DNA of 64,000 nucleotides, from assembly GCF_001999765.1 (NCBI RefSeq), contig NZ_KV908325.1:186256-250255 (forward strand), given 5' to 3'. Numbering within the stretch: the first letter of the stretch is position 1; each line of letters begins with the position of its first letter. Shown here piece by piece: positions 53,997 through 62,325 of this stretch. The DNA is from Sinomonas mesophila (lineage in GTDB: Bacteria; Actinomycetota; Actinomycetes; Actinomycetales; Micrococcaceae). Both the position numbers and the translations under genes were made by a program. The notes under the pieces were generated by a model. That model had not been told where the DNA came from. It ran no database searches and saw nothing but the letters and a program-made list of their open reading frames with translations.

Positions 53997-54632
53997 ATGA
54001 ACCTCAAGAGCAACACCCTGCGCTTCGCGCTGCCCGCCACGGCCCTCGCCGCCGCTCTCGCCCTCGCCGGATGCGGGGCCCCCGGCCCCTCGACCGCGCC
54101 CACGAGCAGCGCTGCGCCCAGCAGCACGGGCGGCGCCCACGGAAACCACGAGATGCCCATGGGCACGCCGAATGCTGGCTTCAACGCCGGCGACGTGATG
54201 TTCGCGCAGATGATGGTCCCGCACCACGAGCAGGCGGTCGAGATGAGCGACATCGTCCTGGCCAAGCCCGGCCTTGACCCGCGCGTCGCGCAGCTCGCCG
54301 AGCAGATCAAGGGCGCCCAGGCGCCCGAGATCGCGACCCTGCGCGGCTGGCTCGGCGAGTGGGGCCAGCCGAGCATGATGCCCGGAGGCGCCGGCCACGG
54401 CATGGACGGCATGATGAGCGCCGACGACCTCGAGAAGCTCCGGGCCGCCGGCGCGGCCGAGGCCGCGAAGCTGTTCCTGACCCAGATGATCGCCCACCAC
54501 GAGGGCGCCGTGTCGATGGCCCAGACCGAGAAGTCCTCGGGCCAGCACGCGGGCGCCAAGTCCATGGCGGAGTCGATCATCGCCTCCCAGACCAAGGAGA
54601 TCGAGGATATGAAGGCCCTGCTGGCCAGCTAG
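53997..54632 (+). CDS. DUF305 lipoprotein (copper-associated)
   Basis: 211 aa. Lipoprotein signal ending LALAGC (lipidated Cys near residue 24), Ser/Thr/Gly linker with HGNHEMPMG, then DUF305, a ferritin-like helical fold, with both halves carrying the H-H-E motif: FAQMMVPHHEQAVEMSDIVL (about 73-92) and LTQMIAHHEGAVSMAQTEKS. Met- and His-rich, suited to Cu binding. Third gene of the copper module after the ATPase and DUF6153 genes. GAGAGAAG before ATG 53997. Confidence 0.92.
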   Translation: MNLKSNTLRFALPATALAAALALAGCGAPGPSTAPTSSAAPSSTGGAHGNHEMPMGTPNAGFNAGDVMFAQMMVPHHEQAVEMSDIVLAKPGLDPRVAQLAEQIKGAQAPEIATLRGWLGEWGQPSMMPGGAGHGMDGMMSADDLEKLRAAGAAEAAKLFLTQMIAHHEGAVSMAQTEKSSGQHAGAKSMAESIIASQTKEIEDMKALLAS

Positions 54633-54640
54633 CCCTTCCG

Positions 54641-54766
54641 TTGAGGGGTCACCTCCCTGCGTTGCGGGGTCAATGACGAGACATTGACCTTGGATCGTTG
54701 GGAGGTGACCCCGGATCGTTGGGAGGTGACCTCGCATCCTTGCGAGGTGACCCCGGATTCCCTCTG
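54641..54766. repeat. GGGGTCACC / GGTGACCCC repeat array in both orientations (copy 5)
   Basis: GTTGAGGGGTCACCTCCCTG and GTTGCGGGGTCAATG, then TGACCTTGGATCGTTGGGAG and three further GGTGACC units (GGATCGTTGGGAGGTGACC, GCATCCTTGCGAGGTGACC). It lies between convergent genes (54632 and 54770) and can fold back on itself. Confidence 0.9.
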
Positions 54767-54769
54767 CAG

Positions 54770-55441
54770 TCAGGCCGAGAGGAGTCCCGCGAGCCCGTCG
54801 ATGACGGGCTTCCGGCCGGACTCGACGTGGGCAGCGGCCACGGCCTCGGCGAGCTGGGCCTGGCCGGTGAGGATCGCGTCGGCGAGCTCGTCGTGCTCGA
54901 GGGCGTTGATCTCCAGCGGCCGGTTCACCGAGAGGCCGAAGATCCACCGGGTCAGGCCGCGCAGAGGCCGGATCGAGCGCTCGAGGAGGGCGTTGTTCGC
55001 CAGGGCCACGATCTGGTCGTGGAACGCGCTGTTGAGGTCCGACGTGCGCACGGCATCGCCTGCGGCCATCGCGTCGCGGGCGAGTCGGAGCGTCTCGGTC
55101 AGGTGCGCGCCGTCGGCCCCCGCGGCCACGCGCTCGGCTGCGCGGCGGGCCGCGAAGGACTCGAGCAGCACGCGCAGGTCGAAGAGCTCCTCGACGTCGG
55201 CCAGGGTGAGGCGCCGCACGACGGCGCCGCGCCGGGGTGCCGTGACGAGGAAGCCGTCCTGCTCGAGCCGGTGGATCGCCTCGCGCACCGGGATGCGGGA
55301 GACGCCGTACTGGTCCGAGAGCTCGCGCTCGCGCAGCCTCTGGCCCGGGGTGAGCCGCCCCTCGACGATCGCCTCGAGGATCTGCTGGTACACCTGACCG
55401 GCCATCGCCTCGTCGGGCGCCGCTGCTGCCTGATTTTCCAC
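54770..55441 (-). CDS. GntR family regulator (FadR/FCD subfamily)
   Basis: 223 aa from GTG 55441 (ATG 55405 also possible). Winged [59 protein letters not shown] (about 20-80). FCD helical domain after residue 85: [33 protein letters not shown]. Acid-responsive repressors of catabolic or transport genes. Divergent from the MFS gene at 55713, so this transporter is its most likely target. No SD at GTG 55441, possibly leaderless. Confidence 0.88.
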   Translation of the reverse strand: MENQAAAAPDEAMAGQVYQQILEAIVEGRLTPGQRLRERELSDQYGVSRIPVREAIHRLEQDGFLVTAPRRGAVVRRLTLADVEELFDLRVLLESFAARRAAERVAAGADGAHLTETLRLARDAMAAGDAVRTSDLNSAFHDQIVALANNALLERSIRPLRGLTRWIFGLSVNRPLEINALEHDELADAILTGQAQLAEAVAAAHVESGRKPVIDGLAGLLSA

Positions 55442-55712
55442 GGTATGAGAGTACGACGTCGGCCGGCCAAGCAGGGCCTCCGGCTCACCCACAGCCGGGA
55501 TCACCCTCGGCGGGGCGGCGCTGTCGTGCGGCGGGCCACTGGCCCGCAAGTAAGGGGACATAACCCCTCACGTTGAGGGGTCATGTCCTCGGGCGTGAGG
55601 GTCACCTTCCCGGGACACATCGCCGCATCAGGCGCCACTGAGCCCCGGCTGACGTAATCTGAGAGCCACCGACCCACTCCGGGTGGGGCGGACGTCAGCA
55701 GCGGAGCCGACC

Positions 55713-56999
55713 ATGACCAACCAGACCCCCGAGACGCCCCGGGACATTGGCCCAGCGCTCGCGTTCGCCGAGCCTGAGGTGCCCGTCCGCGCCCCGTGGA
55801 CCTTCGGCGTCGTCCTCGTCAACCTCGGCATCAACGCGGCCTTCTTCGGCCCGATCCAGGTGCTCCTCGGCCAGCAGGCCGCGCACTTCGACCCGGGCCA
55901 GAAGGAGGCGATCCTCGCCCTCGTGACGGGCGCCGGGGCAGCGGTGTCGATGGTCGGCAACCCGCTCTCGGGCGCCTTCTCGGACCGCACGGCCGGGCGC
56001 TTCGGCCGCCGCCGCCCGTGGGTCCTGGCCGGGGCGCTGCTCGGCACCGTCGCGCTCGTCGCGCTCGCCGGCGCGCCCGGCGTCGCCGTCATGACGGTCC
56101 TCTGGTGCCTCGTGCAGGCCGGGTGCAACGCCGCCTATGCCGCGATCACCGCCGCCATCCCGGACCGCGTGCCCGTCCTGCAGCGCGGGACCGTAGGGGG
56201 GCTCGCGGCGATGGGGCAGACGGTCGGTATCCTCCTCGGCGCGGTGATCGCCGCGGCGGTCGCGGGCTCCTTCGGCCTGGGATACATCGTGTGCGCCGTG
56301 GTGCTGATCGCCAGCGTCGTGCTCTACCTCGTGAGGGCCGACGACGCCCCGCTCACCCGCTCGTCGGTCGTGCCCTTCTCGCTGGGCGCGTTCCTCGCCT
56401 CGTTCTGGGTGAGCCCGAGGGCCTACCCCGACTTCGGCTGGGCCTGGCTCACGCGCCTGCTCGTGAACATCGGCAACCACATGGTCACGCTGTACCTGCT
56501 GTTCTTCCTCGCCGACGCCGTCCACCTCGAGCGGACGACGGGCATCCCCTCCGCGACCGGCGTGCTCATCCTCACGGGCCTCTACGCGGTCATGGTCATC
56601 GTCACGAGTGTCCTCGGCGGCAAGCTCAGCGACCGCATGGGGAAGCGGAAGCCCCTCGTCATCGCGTCCTCGGCCGTGATCGCCGGGGCCTCGCTCATCC
56701 TCGCCTTCTTCCCGACCTGGGTGGGCGCGATCGTCGGCGCCCTCGTGCTCGGGATCGGCTTCGGCGCCTACCTCGCCGTCGACTTCGCCCTCATCACCCA
56801 GGTCCTCCCGCGGGCCGCCGACCGCGGCAAGGACCTCGGCGTCATCAACATCGCCAACTCGCTCCCGCAGGTCATCGCCCCGCTCATCGCCTATCCCTTC
56901 GTGGCGTTCCTCGGCGGGTACGTCTCGCTGTACGTCGCCGCCGCGGTGATCGGCCTGCTCGGCGCGGTCTTCGTCACCAGGATCCGCTCGGTCGCCTGA
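55713..56999 (+). CDS. MFS transporter
   Basis: 428 aa, 12 hydrophobic segments. SGAFSDRTAGRFGRRRPWVL is the loop 2-3 motif, GGKLSDRMGKRKPLVI the loop 8-9 one. It resembles SLC45/melibiose-like sugar:cation symporters and Micrococcaceae sugar MFS proteins. AGCGGAG precedes ATG 55713. It is divergent from the GntR/FCD gene. Substrate not evident; uptake of sugar or sugar derivative is most likely. Confidence 0.87.
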   Translation: MTNQTPETPRDIGPALAFAEPEVPVRAPWTFGVVLVNLGINAAFFGPIQVLLGQQAAHFDPGQKEAILALVTGAGAAVSMVGNPLSGAFSDRTAGRFGRRRPWVLAGALLGTVALVALAGAPGVAVMTVLWCLVQAGCNAAYAAITAAIPDRVPVLQRGTVGGLAAMGQTVGILLGAVIAAAVAGSFGLGYIVCAVVLIASVVLYLVRADDAPLTRSSVVPFSLGAFLASFWVSPRAYPDFGWAWLTRLLVNIGNHMVTLYLLFFLADAVHLERTTGIPSATGVLILTGLYAVMVIVTSVLGGKLSDRMGKRKPLVIASSAVIAGASLILAFFPTWVGAIVGALVLGIGFGAYLAVDFALITQVLPRAADRGKDLGVINIANSLPQVIAPLIAYPFVAFLGGYVSLYVAAAVIGLLGAVFVTRIRSVA

Positions 57000-57166
57000 C
57001 CCGCTCCCGCGGCCCCGGGTCACCCCCGCGGGGCCCAACAATGCGGGGCGCCCCGGGACCACCGGGAGCGGGGAGGCGGCTGGCGTATAGTTGGACAGTC
57101 CCCGGCACGCCCCACCCCCGGCGTGCGGTCGCTGTGCAGAAGCGTCCGGAGAGAGGTTGCCGCGCT

Positions 57167-57787
57167 GTGCTCGAACTGCCGCAGGATCTGGTCATCCCAG
57201 CCCCTCCCCCTGCGACCCCGCGCCTTGCCGCGCGCTACGAGCAGCTTCTCTCCACGGCCGGCACCTTCGCCACGCGCGAGTACGCGGAGGTGGACGTCGT
57301 AGAAGTCGCCGAGGAGGCCGGCGTCGCCTCGAGCACGGCCCACCGCTACTTCCCGTCCTCGGCCCACCTGCTCCTGGCCCTCCACCGCCGCCAGCTCGCC
57401 GAGCTCAAGCGCCGGGTCGAGAACCGGGCGAACACTGTCCGTGACCGGCAGCAGCGCATCCGGCACCTGGCCGGCGCCGCCGTCGAACTCCTCCACATGC
57501 GCCTCGCCCAGCCGGCCGTGAATGCGTGCCTCGCCGAGCTCGTCGTCCCGGCCGACCACGAGCTCACGGGTCTCGTCGGCGAGGTCGACGAGCTCGCCTG
57601 GTCCCTCCTCGCGATGCTCGCTGGGGACGAGGAGCGCGGCCGCAGCATCCTGCACATCGTCTCGGGCCTCGTCTCCGCGGTGCGCACGGGCCGGCTCATG
57701 CCGCTCCAGGCCGAGCGGCAGCTCAAGGCCGCGTGCGAGATGCTCGCCCGCCGGGGCGCCGTGCGCACGGCCCCGGCCCGCGTCTAG
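57167..57787 (+). CDS. TetR-like transcriptional regulator
   Basis: 206 aa from GTG 57167. HTH: LLSTAGTFATREYAEVDVVE (residues 28-47) and VAEEAGVASSTAHRYFPSSA, then helices (AELKRRVENRANTVRDRQQR, MRLAQPAVNACLAEL). The YFPSS region replaces the common YYHFPSK of TetR. TATAGT at about 57085 may be its -10. The first 20 residues are Pro-rich. Targets unknown; genes on both sides (MFS, malic enzyme) are candidates. Confidence 0.82.
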   Translation: MLELPQDLVIPAPPPATPRLAARYEQLLSTAGTFATREYAEVDVVEVAEEAGVASSTAHRYFPSSAHLLLALHRRQLAELKRRVENRANTVRDRQQRIRHLAGAAVELLHMRLAQPAVNACLAELVVPADHELTGLVGEVDELAWSLLAMLAGDEERGRSILHIVSGLVSAVRTGRLMPLQAERQLKAACEMLARRGAVRTAPARV

Positions 57788-57849
57788 CCGCCCGCGCCCC
57801 GGCGACCCGCGCCCTGGCGACCCGCAACTCCCTGGCCTCCAGAGCCAAC

Positions 57850-57882
57850 TGACCCCGCGTCGCAGGGAGGTGACACCGCGAG
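57850..57882. repeat. GGGAGGTGACACCGC repeat unit pair (copy 6)
   Basis: TGACCCCGCGTCGCAGGGAG then GTGACACCGCG, one and a half units of the recurring family, in the 361-bp gap after the TetR gene. The remainder of the gap is leader sequence of the malic enzyme gene. Confidence 0.75.
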
Positions 57883-58057
57883 AATCCTGCTGACGTCTCT
57901 CACTTCCACGTTGCGGAAGCCCGGTGCCGCCCGAGTAAGATGGCCATACGTCCCACCGAGGCCTGCAGCCGCGCACATCCCCGCGCCGTCACGGCCCCGG
58001 ACGCGCCGCACCCCGGCGGCGCCCCGGATCCTATCCACAGGCTGTGCCCTGTTCAAC

Positions 58058-58077
58058 CCTGCGCGACGTCGCGCAGG
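58058..58077. promoter_or_regulatory. Perfect 20-bp palindrome in malic enzyme leader
   Basis: CCTGCGCGACGTCGCGCAGG, 71 bp before the start at 58149. A weak promoter (TTGCGG 57911, TAAGAT 57936, 19-bp gap) would put it in the transcribed leader, so it is either an RNA hairpin or a DNA operator. Confidence 0.5.
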
Positions 58078-58148
58078 CGAGGACTCAGCGCACGGCCCGC
58101 CACGCCGTCGTGCGCCCGCGCGTCGGCACGACCCCAGGAGACAGTACC

Positions 58149-59381
58149 GTGTCCTCTTCCACGATCGATTCGCCCGCGCAGCCTGAGAACGCCCAGCCGC
58201 AGGGCGACCAGACCCCGATCACCGAGGCCGAGATCTTCGCCGCGCACGAGGGCGGGAAGCTCTCCGTCGGCGTGGACCGCCCGCTGGCGACCAAGCGCGA
58301 CCTCTCGATCGCGTACACGCCCGGGGTCGCCCAGGTCTCCCGCGCGATCGCCGCGGACCCGGCCCTGGCCCGCACGCACACGTGGGCGTCGCGGCTCGTC
58401 GCGGTCGTCTCGGACGGCACCGCCGTCCTCGGCCTGGGCAACATCGGCCCGAGCGCGTCGCTGCCCGTGATGGAGGGCAAGAGCGCCCTGTTCAAGACCT
58501 TCGCGGACCTGGACTCGATCCCGATCGTGCTCAACACGACGGACGTGGACGAGATCGTCGAGACCCTCGTCCGGATCGCCCCGAGCTTCGGCGCGGTGAA
58601 CCTCGAGGACATCTCGGCCCCGCGCTGCTTCGAGCTCGAGCGGCGCCTCATCGAGGCCCTCGACATGCCGGTCATGCACGACGACCAGCACGGCACCGCC
58701 GTCGTGGCCCTCGCCGCGCTGACGAACGCCGCGAAGGTCGTGGGCAAGGACCTCGCCTCGCTCAAGGTCGTCATCGCCGGGGCCGGGGCTGCGGGCATCG
58801 CCGTCGCGGAGATCCTCCTGACGGCGGGGGTGAGCGACGTCGTGCTCATCGACTCCAAGGGCACCCTGCACACCGGGCGCGAGGACCTCGAGGGCATGAA
58901 GGCCGAGTTCGCCGAGCGCACCAACCCGCGCGCCGTGGCCGGCGGGATCGCGCACGCGCTCGAGGGCGCGGACGTGTTCATCGGCGTCTCGTCCTCGACC
59001 GTGCCTGAGGAGGACATCGCGCGCATGGCCGAGGGCTCGATCGTGTTCGCCCTCTCCAACCCGGACCCCGAGGTCGCGCCCGACGTCGCGCGCCGGCACG
59101 CCGCCGTCGTCGCCACCGGTCGCAGCGACTTCCCGAACCAGATCAACAACGTCCTCGCGTTCCCGGGCATCTTCCGCGGCGCGCTCGACGCCGGCGCCCG
59201 CCGCATCACCCCCGCGATGAAGCTCGCCGCGGCCCGCGCGATCGCCGAGCTCGCCGAGTCCAGCGCCGATGGCCTCTCCGCGGACTACATCGTCCCGAGC
59301 CCGCTCGACCCGCGCGTCGGCCCGGCCGTCACTGAGGCTGTCATGCGAGCCGCGGCAACCGCCATCGTCCCCGGGGAGTAG
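58149..59381 (+). CDS. NAD(P)-dependent malic enzyme
   Basis: 410 aa. LSIAYTPGVAQVSRAIAADP (about 55-74), NIGPSASLPVMEGKSALFKT with catalytic Lys, DISAPRCFELERRLIEALDM, MHDDQHGTAVVALAAL (metal ligands D-D-Q-H), NAD fold IAGAGAAGIAVAEILLTAGV and FPNQINNVLAFPGIFRGALD. Length and motifs match the short bacterial malic enzyme without phosphotransacetylase domain: malate to pyruvate + CO2. GTG 58149 has AGGAGA 7 nt upstream. Preceded by a leader of about 200 nt. Confidence 0.94.
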   Translation: MSSSTIDSPAQPENAQPQGDQTPITEAEIFAAHEGGKLSVGVDRPLATKRDLSIAYTPGVAQVSRAIAADPALARTHTWASRLVAVVSDGTAVLGLGNIGPSASLPVMEGKSALFKTFADLDSIPIVLNTTDVDEIVETLVRIAPSFGAVNLEDISAPRCFELERRLIEALDMPVMHDDQHGTAVVALAALTNAAKVVGKDLASLKVVIAGAGAAGIAVAEILLTAGVSDVVLIDSKGTLHTGREDLEGMKAEFAERTNPRAVAGGIAHALEGADVFIGVSSSTVPEEDIARMAEGSIVFALSNPDPEVAPDVARRHAAVVATGRSDFPNQINNVLAFPGIFRGALDAGARRITPAMKLAAARAIAELAESSADGLSADYIVPSPLDPRVGPAVTEAVMRAAATAIVPGE

Positions 59382-59389
59382 CCTCCCGC

Positions 59390-59450
59390 AACGCCGCATC
59401 GCAACACGCCGTTATCCCGCGGGGATAGCAGCGTGTTGCGATGCGGCGTT
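59390..59450. repeat. Palindromic intergenic repeat AACGCCGCATCGCAACACGC (copy 2)
   Basis: Left arm 59390-59409, right arm 59431-59450, 20 bp perfect; the loop itself holds TATCCCGCGGGGATA, so the stem is nearly continuous. T-rich end (GTTTGG). Arms identical to 27201-27267. Located after malic enzyme and 31 bp before the next start. Confidence 0.9.
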
Positions 59451-59480
59451 TGGCGGGGGAGCGGCCCCTAGGATGGCCGC

Positions 59481-59984
59481 GTGGACCCCTCCATGCTCGC
59501 CGCCGTCCTGTGCGGCCTCGCCCTCGCCGTCTCCGTCGCCGGGACGGTCATCCCGGTCCTCCCGGGCAGCGTCCTCGGCCTCGTCGCGCTCCTCGGGTGG
59601 GCGCTCTTCGGCGGGGCGGGCTGGGGCGGCTGGCTCGTCTTCGGCGTCGGCGGCGTCCTGTTCGGCGCGGGCATGGGGGCCTCGGCCATCCTGACCGGCC
59701 GCCGGCTCCGCCAGCGGGAGATCCCCAACCGCTCGGTCCTCGCCGGAGCCGTGCTCGCCGTCGTGGGCATGTTCCTCATCCCCGTGGTGGGCCTCATCCT
59801 CGGCTTCGCCGCGGGCCTCCTCCTGAGCGAGTGGCGGCGCACGCGGCACCTGCGCGGCGCCGCCTCCTCCGCGTTGGCCGCGCTCAAGGCCACGGGCCTG
59901 GGCATCCTCGTCGAGTTCGGCTTCGCCTGCGCCGCCGTGACCGTGTGGGTCGTCGGGATGTGGACGCACTTCGCGGTGCGGTGA
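59481..59984 (+). CDS. DUF456-type membrane protein
   Basis: 167 aa; strong hydrophobic segments: AVLCGLALAVSVAGTVIPVL (about 8-27), GLVALLGWALFGGAGWGGWL, FGVGGVLFGAGMGASAILTG, and GAVLAVVGMFLIPVVGLILG. GxxxPVLPGSxLGLVALL at the start and GLILGFAAGLLLSEWRR are DUF456 signs. Function unknown. GTG 59481 is the chosen start; no strong SD. Follows the palindromic repeat. Confidence 0.85.
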   Translation: MDPSMLAAVLCGLALAVSVAGTVIPVLPGSVLGLVALLGWALFGGAGWGGWLVFGVGGVLFGAGMGASAILTGRRLRQREIPNRSVLAGAVLAVVGMFLIPVVGLILGFAAGLLLSEWRRTRHLRGAASSALAALKATGLGILVEFGFACAAVTVWVVGMWTHFAVR

Positions 59985-60094
59985 CGGACGACGGCGGGTG
60001 GTCGCCGTCGTGCGTCACCGGTCGCCCGGCCCGCGGTCTTCGCCGGGCGCTCTCCCTGCGGTCCTGCCCGGGGCGAGTCGTTAGCATGGTGGGC

Positions 60095-61027
60095 ATGGCT
60101 TCCGGCGAGCTGGGCCGCCAGCCCTCGTTCCACGACCCCCGCGACCTCACGCCCTTCCGCGGCGCGCAGGTCTATGCGCCCGTGCGCGGATTCGGCCGCC
60201 GGCTCGCCCGCCGCGTCTCCGGGCGGGTCCGGGCTCCGAAGCTGCGGCGCGCCGCGGGTAGGCCCGAGCGGCTCGTCCACGCCGCCGTCTTCGGCACCGA
60301 CGAGCCCGAGCGGCTCATCCTCGCCGCGCGCGCCTATCCCGGATGGTCAGGGCTCTGCTACGTTCTCGCAGGCCTGCACGCCTACCGGGCGCACCAGCAC
60401 GCCCAGGCCGCAGAGCTGCTGGCCCGAGGGCTCAACGGCACGAGCGAGCCGGCCGCGGCGGCCTTCGCTGCCGAGTACCTCCGCGGGCTGAGCCACTGGA
60501 TCGAGGTCGCCGAGGGCGTCGAGGTCGAGGTCCGCTTCAGCGAGGAGTCGGTCTGCCTGGCCCTCGCGCACAGCCTGCGCGAGATCGGCCGGCCGGAGGA
60601 CGCCCTCACTGCCCTCGCCCCGCTCCCACCCTCCCTCCCGGCGGCCCTCGCCTCATGCCGCCTCGCCGAGGTCCTTGGCCGGCCGCTGGACGTCGTCGCG
60701 TGGACCGCGGGGCTCACGAACCGGGACGACCTCGCCGCTGCCCTGTTGGTCCTGCGCGCCCGGGCGCTGCGCTCCCTGGGCCGCCGCGGCGATGCCGGCA
60801 CCGCGCTCCGTGAGGCGCTGCGCCGGCGTCGGACGTCCTTCGCCGTGAAGAACGCCGCGGCGACCGAGCGCGCCCTGCTCATGCTCGGCGTCGGACGCCG
60901 GACGGTGAGGCCGTGGAAGGCGGCGCAGGGCGGCCCCACGCCGGGCGAGCTGCGGCGCGCCGACGACTCCGAAGCGCGCGAGGCCTGGCTGAGGGACTTC
61001 GAGCGGCTTACGGGCGACCGGGGATAG
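60095..61027 (+). CDS. Hypothetical helical-repeat protein (310 aa)
   Basis: No family recognised. The sequence is almost all helical: PERLVHAAVFGTDEPERLIL, YAYRAHQ-like LAGLHAYRAHQHAQAAELLA, AAFAAEYLRGLSHWIEVAEG, SVCLALAHSLREIGRPEDAL, LLVLRARALRSLGRRGDAGT. The spacing looks like a TPR/solenoid, so a scaffold role is possible. N-terminus (1-60) is basic: RGFGRRLARRVSGRVRAPKL. No TM segments. ATG 60095 or 60086. Convergent with the Lrp gene. Confidence 0.75.
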   Translation: MASGELGRQPSFHDPRDLTPFRGAQVYAPVRGFGRRLARRVSGRVRAPKLRRAAGRPERLVHAAVFGTDEPERLILAARAYPGWSGLCYVLAGLHAYRAHQHAQAAELLARGLNGTSEPAAAAFAAEYLRGLSHWIEVAEGVEVEVRFSEESVCLALAHSLREIGRPEDALTALAPLPPSLPAALASCRLAEVLGRPLDVVAWTAGLTNRDDLAAALLVLRARALRSLGRRGDAGTALREALRRRRTSFAVKNAAATERALLMLGVGRRTVRPWKAAQGGPTPGELRRADDSEAREAWLRDFERLTGDRG

Positions 61028-61037
61028 CTGGGCGCGC

Positions 61038-61505
61038 TCACTCGGCCAGAAGCGCCGTCGTCCGGTACGGGATGACGGTGCGCAGGATCATGCGGGTCGA
61101 GGTGCGCCGGATGCCCGGGCAGAGTCGGATCTCCTCGGACACGCGGTAGAGGTCGTCGGGGCTCGTGGCGACGACGCGGATGAGCAGGTCCGTGTCGCCC
61201 GCGGGGGCGAGGCACTCGAGGACCTCGGGGATGCCGCGCAGGGCGGCGACGGCGTCGTCGATCCGGCTCTGGTCGAGCTCGGCGCTGACCTCAGCGGTGA
61301 CGCCGCGGCCGAGCGACTCGGGCTGGACCCTGGTCGAGTGCCCGCGGAGCACGCCGGACGCCGCCATGCGCTCGAGCCGGGACTGGACCGTCCCGCGGGC
61401 CAGGCCGAGGCGCTGGGCGAGGACCATGATCGGGGCCCGCGGATCCTCGTCGAGCGCGAGGAGGATGCGCCGGTCGGTGGCGTCGAGCTGCTGCGTTCTG
61501 ATCAC
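61038..61505 (-). CDS. Lrp/AsnC family regulator
   Basis: 155 aa. HTH: LDATDRRILLALDEDPRAPI, MVLAQRLGLARGTVQSRLER (about 25-44). C-terminal RAM domain with VTAEVSAELDQSRIDDAVAA and AGDTDLLIRVVATSPDDLYR. Amino-acid-sensing regulator of catabolism or export. GTG 61505 with GGGAA upstream. Its usual divergent target gene is missing: the next 400 bp have only hairpins. Confidence 0.92.
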   Translation of the reverse strand: MIRTQQLDATDRRILLALDEDPRAPIMVLAQRLGLARGTVQSRLERMAASGVLRGHSTRVQPESLGRGVTAEVSAELDQSRIDDAVAALRGIPEVLECLAPAGDTDLLIRVVATSPDDLYRVSEEIRLCPGIRRTSTRMILRTVIPYRTTALLAE

Positions 61506-61706
61506 TTCCCACTGCTTTTAGGGGGGCGCGCTGGTCAGATTGACCACTCTACTCCGGTCCAGTTGTCGATGCCGATAGTTGGATGGTCACATGGTGGCAG
61601 TCAGTCGCACCGGTCCACCGGCCGGCGCGGCGCGGCAGCGGCCCGCGGCGGAACACCCAGCGCCCGGGACCCGAGGGGGCACGCCAGCCCGCCGCACGAG
61701 ATGCAA

Positions 61707-61739
61707 CGAGGGCCCCGCAGCATTGCTGCGGGGCCCTCG
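61707..61739. terminator. 15-bp-stem hairpin
   Basis: CGAGGGCCCCGCAGC, loop ATT, exact complement to 61739. Likely terminator; which gene it serves is unclear because no plus-strand gene ends nearby. Confidence 0.7.
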
Positions 61740-61830
61740 GCGTCGCCGGGAAGGACCCTTCCCCCGAGGACGACGGCGAGCCCTCTCCCGAGGTTCGTCT
61801 CCTCGCCTGAGCTGCTTCTGCTGCCCTGGA

Positions 61831-61866
61831 CCGCTTCTCCTTGCCGGACCACGCAAGGAGAAGCGG
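61831..61866 (-). terminator. Hairpin terminator after WXG100 gene
   Basis: CCGCTTCTCCTTGC (61831-61844) pairs exactly with GCAAGGAGAAGCGG (61853-61866), 14 bp; weaker pairing extends it outward. It starts 48 bp beyond the minus-strand stop at 61914. Confidence 0.75.
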
Positions 61867-61913
61867 CCCAGAGCAGGAGATGTCGGCCCGCGGGCACTGC
61901 CCGGTGAGCGGGC

Positions 61914-62198
61914 TCAGCTGAGCGAGTTGGAGGTCTGCTCCTGGACCCTGGCGTTCGTGTCCATCGTCTTGGCCGCCTCGCGCAGCTCGTCGATGAGCTT
62001 GTTCAGGGACTTCAGGCCCTCGGCGTGCCAGTTGCTCCTGAACTGCTCGGCGTCCCGGCCGGACCAGTTCTCCGGGATGTTGTTGCTGATCAGGCCGTTG
62101 AGGTTGTTCTTGATGCTCGCGATCTCCTCGGCCTTGGAGTTGAACTGCTTGGCAACGTCGCGCAGCTGCTCGACGTTGGCACCCTGCCTAATAGCCAT
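61914..62198 (-). CDS. WXG100 family (ESX-secreted) protein
   Basis: 94 aa, helical hairpin. IRQGANVEQLRDVAKQFNSK (first helix, 3-22), the WSG turn at NWSGRDAEQF (about 47), second helix LKSLNKLIDELREAAKTMDT. W-x-G in the centre and the size are those of EsxA/EsxB substrates of type VII secretion. The paired second WXG protein and the EccC ATPase are not in the window. GAGGGG 6 nt before ATG 62198. Confidence 0.9.
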   Translation of the reverse strand: MAIRQGANVEQLRDVAKQFNSKAEEIASIKNNLNGLISNNIPENWSGRDAEQFRSNWHAEGLKSLNKLIDELREAAKTMDTNARVQEQTSNSLS

Positions 62199-62325
62199 CC
62201 TGTATCCCCTCTCTGGAACGTGCCCCCGGGACCTCCCCGTGAACTCTGGGTCCACGCTATCGGTACCGCTGGTGGGGACGCGATGGGGAGAACTCCACGG
62301 TCAGAGCCTCCCGCTGGGGGAGGGG

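Larger units (their letters stand above)
61506..61913. other. 408-bp gap with hairpins only
   Basis: No ORF with plausible start. Two strong inverted repeats at 61707 and 61831 (listed) and Arg/Pro-type spurious frames. Includes the regulatory region of the Lrp/AsnC gene, but I see no clear operator. Confidence 0.6.
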
